A stretch of 64,000 nucleotides of DNA from Gonatopus flavifemur (Eukaryota > Arthropoda > Insecta > Hymenoptera > Dryinidae): positions 682,001 to 746,000 of the forward strand of contig JAFFJZ010000043.1 of assembly GCA_018340375.1 (NCBI GenBank), given 5' to 3'. The notes beneath the pieces were generated by a model that worked only from the letters and a program-made list of their open reading frames with translations, ran no database searches and was not told the DNA's origin. Shown one piece after another: positions 58,380 through 64,000 of this stretch; position 1 is the stretch's first letter; the number at the start of each line of letters is the position of its first letter. Position numbers and translations under genes: made by a program.

Positions 58380-59366
58380 TGTGTATGTATTTTTAGGGAT
58401 GTTTTGTGGTCCTCGTTCGATTTGATCATCGAATGACCTTGAACCTGACCTGATGTAGGTTAACCGAGCTCATATCCCGATTCGTAGACCTCGAAAACAT
58501 AGGCAGGAATTTTTCCAGGTTTTTCGAACCATACTTCACATTTTTATCTCAAGAACACTTCAAACTGACCTTGAAATGACCGTCAATGACATCTAGGATA
58601 GATCCTAAGTATGAATAAATGCCTGATTTGGATTCAGCGACCTCAAAAAAATGTGCATGAATGTTTTCAGTTTTTTTCGATGGTTTTTTCTCCACTTGAC
58701 GTTCAAATGACCTCGATCCTGATGTGATTGGGTCATATAGACCCCTCCATCGTGATCAGCAATCCAAAAAACATAGAAGTCACCTAATCCAAGAGACTTT
58801 CCAACCTAATGTCAGACAAAACATTCAAGAGAAGGATTTGACCTACAGATGACCTCCATATGACCTGCAGATATGACTTTGGTAAAAAGGTGAGAGTATA
58901 TCTGGATGTAAAATTTTCCGCTCGTTCATAATCTGGGGTCAAAAAAATTATATTTTCCGATTCAACATGTTTGACCTTCATTTGACCTTGATCCTGATGT
59001 AATGGGGTCATATAGACCCCTTCATCGTGATCAGCGACCTCGAAAACATAACAGTCACTTGATCCAAGAGACTTCGCAACCTAATATGAGACAAAAAATT
59101 CAAAAGGAGGATTTGACCTACAGATGACCTCCAGATGACCTGCAGATATGACTTTGATAAGAACGTGAGAGTATATCTGGATGTAAAATTTCCCGCTCGT
59201 TCATAAAAATTATATTTTTCGATTCAAGATGTTTGACCTTCATTTGACCTCGATCCTGACGTGACGGGGTCATATAGACCCCTTCATCGTGATCAGCGAC
59301 CCCAAAAACCTATAAATACCCACTTAGTTCCTGGCGGTCCAGCGTAGATCAAATGTTGACCTGTGT
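58380..59366. repeat. Right long TIR of element Q with internal subrepeats
   Basis: GGGTCATATAGACCCCTTCATCG or close variants occur near 58730, 59006 and 59267, and GATGACCTCCA occurs near 58850 and 59125. The right TIR therefore holds an extra ~250-bp copy compared with the left arm (55078-55780). Confidence 0.75.
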
Positions 59367-60297
59367 TATTTGCTTTCCATGTGAGGATCGGTCTCATCCA
59401 AGTGAAACTGTAGGAGTTAATATTTGAAAGAATTATACAGGGTGTCCCATTTTAATCTTCGAATGCGAATATCTCAAAAACATGCATCATAAACCAAAAG
59501 TATTCCATACCAAAGTTGTTGTACAAAGAGGGGGCCACAAAACTACGATATCAGTTTCATCATAGATGCTGTTATGATCGATTAAAATGGGGTCGACATC
59601 ACTTTCCAAACGGGAACCCCCACTTTTTATTGCATATCTCGATTCTACGCAAAAAACTGAGTAACTTTTGCTTGAAACGTTTCTCTAAATTTTTGGAAGT
59701 GGCGCCACAATCGATCAAAAATAAAGTCCATGAAACAATATGCGGATATCTTGAGGAATGCATTCAAGAGCCGAAATATCTCATCCGAATGTTGTTGTTG
59801 AGATAGGGGACGACACAATGGCGATATCAGTTCCATAGTAGATGGCGCTGTGGTCGGTAAAAATGAGGTCAACTTCAATTTTCCGAATGGAAACTCCTAC
59901 TTTTTATCGCATATCATGATTCTACGCGAAAAAATGAGGAAGTTTCGGTTGAAACATTTTTTCTAAATTCTTGGAGATGGAAACGGTGGAAAGTGAGGTT
60001 GATGAAAAAGTTCTACTGCATTATGTGTGAAGCAACGCTCAACAAACAAAATAAAACAATAATAATTTTGGAGAAGAAATTGAACACAAAACACAACAAA
60101 TGTCATGTCCAAAACATTGTAAATGACTTCAATCCAATGTTTTGGAAACGACATTCATTGTGTTTTGTGTTCGATTTCTTCTCTGAACTTATTATCGTTT
60201 TGATTTCCATTGGAATCCCGTACAAAATCTGCATTCCAAAATCATCCAGTTCTCTGTCGCTATTTGGAAGAAACACATTATTTGACGACTAAATATC

Positions 60298-61381
60298 ATG
60301 GCAGATTACACCCCAAACGACATTGTTGATATTTTATTGTGTCTCGGTGAAGCGCAGGGAAACTATCTTAGAGCTGTACGAATTCTCAAACGACGTTTTC
60401 CGAATCGAAGGTGTCTATCTCATGTCACTATCCAATCTGTCGAACAACATGCGCGTCGAGGTTTAATGAAACGAGAAAGAGCCAATAAAGTTTATGATGA
60501 TAACAATGAGCTTGATGAGAGATTGCTTGTTGTCCTGGGATTAATCCACATTAATCCTCATACCAGTGTTCGGGATATTGAGAAAGCAATCGGGATTCCC
60601 CGATCCACAGTTCACCACATGTTAAAATCAGTTCAATGTCATCCGTACCACATGTGTTTGGTGCAATCGTTGACAGCTGAGGATTTCGTAGCAAGGATGA
60701 ACTTCTGCACATGGGCCTAGGGTAAAATTGAGGAAGATCCTAGTTCCTCTCAACGCGTTATGTTCTCTGACGAGGCAACATTTCAAAGTGTAGGAATTGT
60801 GAATAGGCACAATAGTCACTATTGGAGTGCTCAGAACCCTCACTAGGTTCGTGCGGTGGACCATCAGCACCGTTGGAGTGTCAACGTTTGGTGTGGAATT
60901 GTAGATTCCAAAATCATAGGACCATATTTTTTTGAAGGTAACCTTAGTAGCGTGGAATATCTTCGCTTCTTACAGCATGAACTTCCTGCTCTGATGGAAG
61001 ACTTAAGCCTCGACCTGAGATTAACAATGTGGTCTCAACAGGATGGAGCACCTCCTCGTTTCGCGCGGAATGTACGGAATTTTTTGGATCAGCAATTGCC
61101 AGGGAAGTGGATTGGCCGTGGAGGACCTGTTCGATGGCCACCGAGATCGCCAGACATGACGTCGCCGGATTTTTTTGTGGGGTTACATGAAAGATATTGT
61201 ATTCCGCGAACTTCCTACAACACGCGATGACATGAAAATTCGAGTAAGGAGAGCATGTGCAGCAATAACACCTGCTATGTTGAAAACAACTGTGCTCAAC
61301 TTTCATAAAAGAATGAGACTTCGAAATCAGCGAAACGATGGTCATTTTGAACATCTTGTGAAGTCTCGAAGGCAAACCTAG
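60298..61381 (+). pseudogene. DD41D transposase of element S, lightly decayed
   Basis: About 360 residues. The N-terminal half has two helix-turn-helix regions (ILKRRFPNRRCLSHVTIQSV and EKAIGIPRSTVHHMLKSV). The catalytic half has Asp in VMFSDEATFQ, Asp in WSQQDGAPPRFARNV and Asp in SPDMTSPDFF. I count 41 residues between the second and third Asp, against 34 in mariner D, so this is the rosa/Visitor-like DD41D arrangement. Stops at 60718 and 60844 and a one-base shift in a T-run near 61173-61180 disable it. The C-terminus (MKDIVFRELPTTRDDMKIRV) continues in the next frame to 61381. Confidence 0.85.
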
Positions 61382-61407
61382 GCAATCCATTCTAGACAAT
61401 CCGCCCT

Positions 61408-61496
61408 TTTTAGGGCGATAATGATGTGCAAAGTCCGATCGCGCAACCTCCTCGGGGTGCACATTGGGTAACGCTAATGCCGACGGCCTACTGATG
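61408..61496. repeat. Fragment shared with element C (second copy)
   Basis: Complement of the segment at 14690-14800. Here it lies between the end of the transposase gene and the right TIR. See the other copy for the shared peptide. Confidence 0.6.
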
Positions 61497-62184
61497 AGCG
61501 GCGAAGAGGAGGAGGGGGTAATATGGTAATTCGTTACACCGCAATCCTCGGAAGATGAGAACAAAACCTTCAAGAGTTGAGCGTTGCTTTACACATGATG
61601 CAGTAGAACTTTTTCATCAACCTCATTCCCCACCGTTTCCATCTTCAAGAATTTAAGAAAAATGTTTCGGACAAAACTTTCTCATTTCTTCGCGTAGAAT
61701 CATAATATGCGAGAAAAAGTGAGAGTTTCCATTTGAAAAATTGAAGTTGACCTCATTTTTACCGACCACAGCGCCATCTACTATGGAACTGATATCTCCA
61801 TTGTGTTTTCCCCCCTCTTAACAACAACATTCAAATGAGATATTTCGGCTCTTGGATGCATTCCACAGGATATCCGCATATTGTTTCATAGACTTCAATT
61901 TTCATCGATTGTGGCACCATGTTAAAAAATTTAGAAAAACGTTTAAGGCAAAAGTTACTCAGTTTTTTGCGTAGAATCGAGATATGCAATAAAAAGTGGG
62001 GACTCCCCTTTAAAAAAATGATTTTGACCCCACTTTAATCGATCATAACGTCATCTATGATGGAACGGATATCGTAGTTTTGTGGCCCCCTCTTTGTCTA
62101 ACAACTTTGGTATGCAGTACTTTTGGTTGAAGATGCATGTTTTTGAGATATTCGCATTTAAAGATTCAAATAGAACACCCTGTA

Positions 62185-63374
62185 TAATTCGATAAAATTT
62201 CAATTCGACCTTGATATGAAAATCGTCATCAAGTGATGAATTTGCATATAATATTCCAGAATTTTCCCAGCTGATTCGAGAAAGAATGAGATGTTGGATT
62301 TTCTTTTTCAGCAACTATGATGTCTCATATTCCAAGGAAATATACGCTTTCAATGGAAGGAAAAATGTGGAACAACTCGAAGATGAATATGCACATGCCA
62401 GTGAAGAAGGCGAATGGGGAATCCATTGGCGCAAGGTTAGAAGAGCAGAACGACGTACAAAAAAAACTGGAAATAAACAAACGAGCCGATGGTCCGGCTT
62501 GGAGGACCATGAGAACAGCCTTCGCCGAAAAAACCTCAAATGAATAATGAGAGGAGTTCCGCTCTTCGAGTAACCAAAGAATAAAAACGTATAGATTTTC
62601 GATTTCCCTTCTTTACTGAACTTCAAGATCGTTGATACATGTAAAGGAAATTATAGTTATATGAATGAAGATATAGTTCGTTTAAAGGAAAGGAACTTTC
62701 GTTGAGGAAAATTAGGATAAAGTACTAGAATGAAAAATCTAACGACATGGTTCCGTGTCTGGCCAGAGCATAAGTAAAACCATACTCACATCCACTCTAC
62801 ACACATATATACAGTCGGTGGCCACCTCCGAAGTGATGTATACAATGATAGGATGTCGATGATGTCCGTGGAGTAGAGTCTTCGAAAGAGCCTCTCGTTT
62901 AGAAAATAAGACGAAATGTATTCCAGGAGACTTCGGAGCAGAGATAAGTTGTCATCTGCTTCATGAGTTGATCGCACTAGTAATTTCGTGTCGATCGTAT
63001 CAATAGCTGAGAAGAACGTTTGAAAAGCACGTGGCGAACGATACGAAGCAACAGAGATTCGAGACCGAGACGATATCAATGAAGTCCGATGATATATGTA
63101 ATTGACCCGACGAAAATCGGATCACCATTTGAAGCGATGATCTAGTTAGCTAATCTAATTAGCTTATCGAACGACATGGAGAAGAGGTATCACGTTACTG
63201 AGATTTCGCCACAGATGGTGTGACATGTCCTTTAATTGATCGTGCTCCAACAGTGGTTGCGCGCGCATCGTCTCGCTACCGTGTACATTCTTGTACAGAG
63301 AATGGTGTTGTATGTCTCATTCGTCTCTTGAGTCTCGGTATATATCCAGTGCTGTTCTAGTTCATTTGAGAATT
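62185..63374. other. No repeat recognised; probable host intergenic DNA
   Basis: No TIRs. A small plus-strand frame at 62317-62547 (76 codons, Met/Lys-rich) has no known motif. The last ~150 bp may be promoter and 5' leader for the exon at 63375: GTTGCGCGCGCATCG is followed by TTGTACAGAGAATG and GGTATATATCC. Confidence 0.35.
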
Positions 63375-63444
63375 ATGGCGGATGACTTCGTCAAAAATCT
63401 ATTAAAACAATGGGGACTCGACGAATTCACAGATATCTTTGAAT
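63375..63444 (+). CDS. Possible first exon of a host gene (SAM-domain-like start)
   Basis: ATG at 63375 in the context AATTATGGCGG opens MADDFVKNLLKQWGLDEFTD and stops being protein-like after IFE, where a splice donor-like GTAATT occurs (exon ending GAAT at 63444). The pattern FVKNLLKQWGL-x-EFTDIFE resembles the first helices of SAM domains at the start of many insect proteins of unknown function. Reading through gives a tract of low complexity, which supports an intron. The downstream exons are not in the window. It could also be part of an undetected element. Confidence 0.4.
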
Positions 63445-63719
63445 GTAATTATATTTGTTTTTATAATATTATATTCTTTTGCATATATTACGTCGATTCT
63501 CTTCGCAAACAGAAGAGGAAGAATCGAAGACGCCATATCAGCCATGTTTGTTAGGTTGAAAACTCCGTGTTACACACATCATGAAGATGGATATTCACAG
63601 GGAATTGAATTTTCGTTTAAAATACCAAACGGATGAATAAAGAAAAATGAATTCATTCCGAGCATGCATTATTTTTCATATTTCTTTGAGATAACATTGT
63701 GTGTATATATATATATATA
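63445..63719. other. Putative intron sequence ending in a (TA)n run
   Basis: AT-rich, with no TE recognised until the TA microsatellite at about 63703-63721. Confidence 0.3.
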
Positions 63720-63721
63720 TA

Positions 63722-64000
63722 CAGGGTGGGGCATTTAAAGTGTCGCGGGCGTTTTTTCCAAAAATAAAATGAGATACGAGAAAATTTTTCGGACAAAAAT
63801 TGTAGGGTATCGAGGGAGACATCCGATGGTGGCCTTGGCTTTGACCTCAAATCTCATCTTCAAGGGCATTCTGAGGTCAACTCAAGTTGTCTGATTCCAA
63901 GGGGGACCCCTTGAACTGAAACGGAGGTGATGGGGTATAACAGACAAAACACAACATATTTCAATCGTCTACATCACTTGGATAATTTTAATGCAGTAGA
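63722..64000. mobile_element. CAGGGTG-type transposon, left end (continues past window)
   Basis: CAGGGTGGGGCATTTAAAGT follows TA at the end of a (TA)n run. Further in, phrases such as CTCAAATCTCATCTTCAAGG and GAGGTCAACTC parallel the subterminal region of element C (CTCAGACTCCATCTTCAAGG, GAGGTCAACG), so it belongs to a related family. Confidence 0.65.

Larger units (their letters stand above)
55078..59366. mobile_element. Element Q, long-TIR DNA transposon
   Basis: ACAGGTCAACATTTGATC at the left is perfectly mirrored at the right. The inverted repeat continues through ACGCTGGACCGCCAGGAACT and GACCCCTTCATCGTGATCAG, with about 700 bp on the left and up to 980 bp on the right. The TIRs contain internal subrepeats of GATCAGCGACCTCGAAAACA. 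The central ~2.6 kb carry a decayed transposase-like gene. Exact target duplication was not resolved (ACAC/TGTGT context). Confidence 0.83.
59438..62182 (+). mobile_element. Element S, DD41D Tc1/mariner-relative with ~606-bp TIRs
   Basis: CAGGGTGTCCCATTTTAAT at the left, and at the right the complement of CAGGGTGTTCTATTTGAAT, with TA flanks inside a TTATA/TATAA context. Inverted repeats extend to 60043 on the left and from 61576 on the right. Each TIR contains two ~290-bp related subunits (CTTTTTATTGCATATCTCGA and CTTTTTATCGCATATCATGA). The single gene lies between them on the plus strand. Confidence 0.9.

Overview
This is an AT-rich stretch of animal, almost certainly insect, nuclear DNA. 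It carries mariner, piggyBac, hAT and Gypsy elements, a LINE with a (TTA)n tail, and no prokaryotic gene organisation. The sequence alone does not fix the order. The mix would suit a TE-rich hymenopteran, beetle or hemipteran. Nearly all that can be interpreted is mobile DNA. The only candidate host gene is one short first exon near 63.4 kb.

Layout. 0-0.5 kb: 3' end of a LINE. 0.7-4.1 kb: a broken DDE-like transposase gene plus an inverted partial copy of it. 4.9-5.45 kb: a ~130-bp tandem array. 8.8-18.2 kb: a six-level nest of DNA transposons. A mariner (A) holds a hAT element (B), which holds a CAGGGTG-ended element (C), which holds a second mariner (D), which holds a CCCGGG/CATATATG element (E2), which holds a short element F. 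D also holds E1 and a hAT element G, which holds hAT element H. Subtracting the insertions leaves mariners of 1285 and 1287 bp. 18.2-23.9 kb: a 5.67-kb piggyBac with intact TTAA duplications, a decayed transposase and large satellite-like arrays beside both ends. 24.35-28.8 kb: a mariner fragment split by a 4.0-kb non-coding element (J) that holds a 133-bp tandem array and three smaller insertions. 29.3-41.1 kb: a Gypsy-type LTR retrotransposon on the minus strand, with LTRs, a polypurine tract, gag, protease, RT, RNase H and integrase. Four foreign elements (M, L, R, N) interrupt it, and without them it is about 5.1 kb. 41-52.5 kb: mostly unassigned DNA with more small inverted-repeat elements. 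52.5-54.1 kb: element P, a GAGA-type minisatellite held between TIRs. 55.1-59.4 kb: element Q, with long TIRs and a decayed DDE-like protein I could not place in a named superfamily. 59.4-62.2 kb: element S, a DD41D mariner-relative with ~606-bp TIRs. 63.4 kb: possible host exon. 63.7 kb to the end: another CAGGGTG-type terminus.

Main observation. At least a dozen unrelated-looking short element families share one architecture. Each has a 5-7-bp terminal motif, often followed by an A-tract, then an interior built by repeating a self-complementary word that already appears just inside that family's own terminus (CATATATG, CGATTAAT, ATTCAGAG, TTTGCTG/CAGCAAA, CTATCGT, and others). Most have clean 2-bp target duplications; a few are hAT-like with 7-8 bp. 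In many cases the insertion boundary is proven by the interrupted gene, by a second copy of the host repeat, or by length arithmetic. No autonomous partner is visible for most of them.
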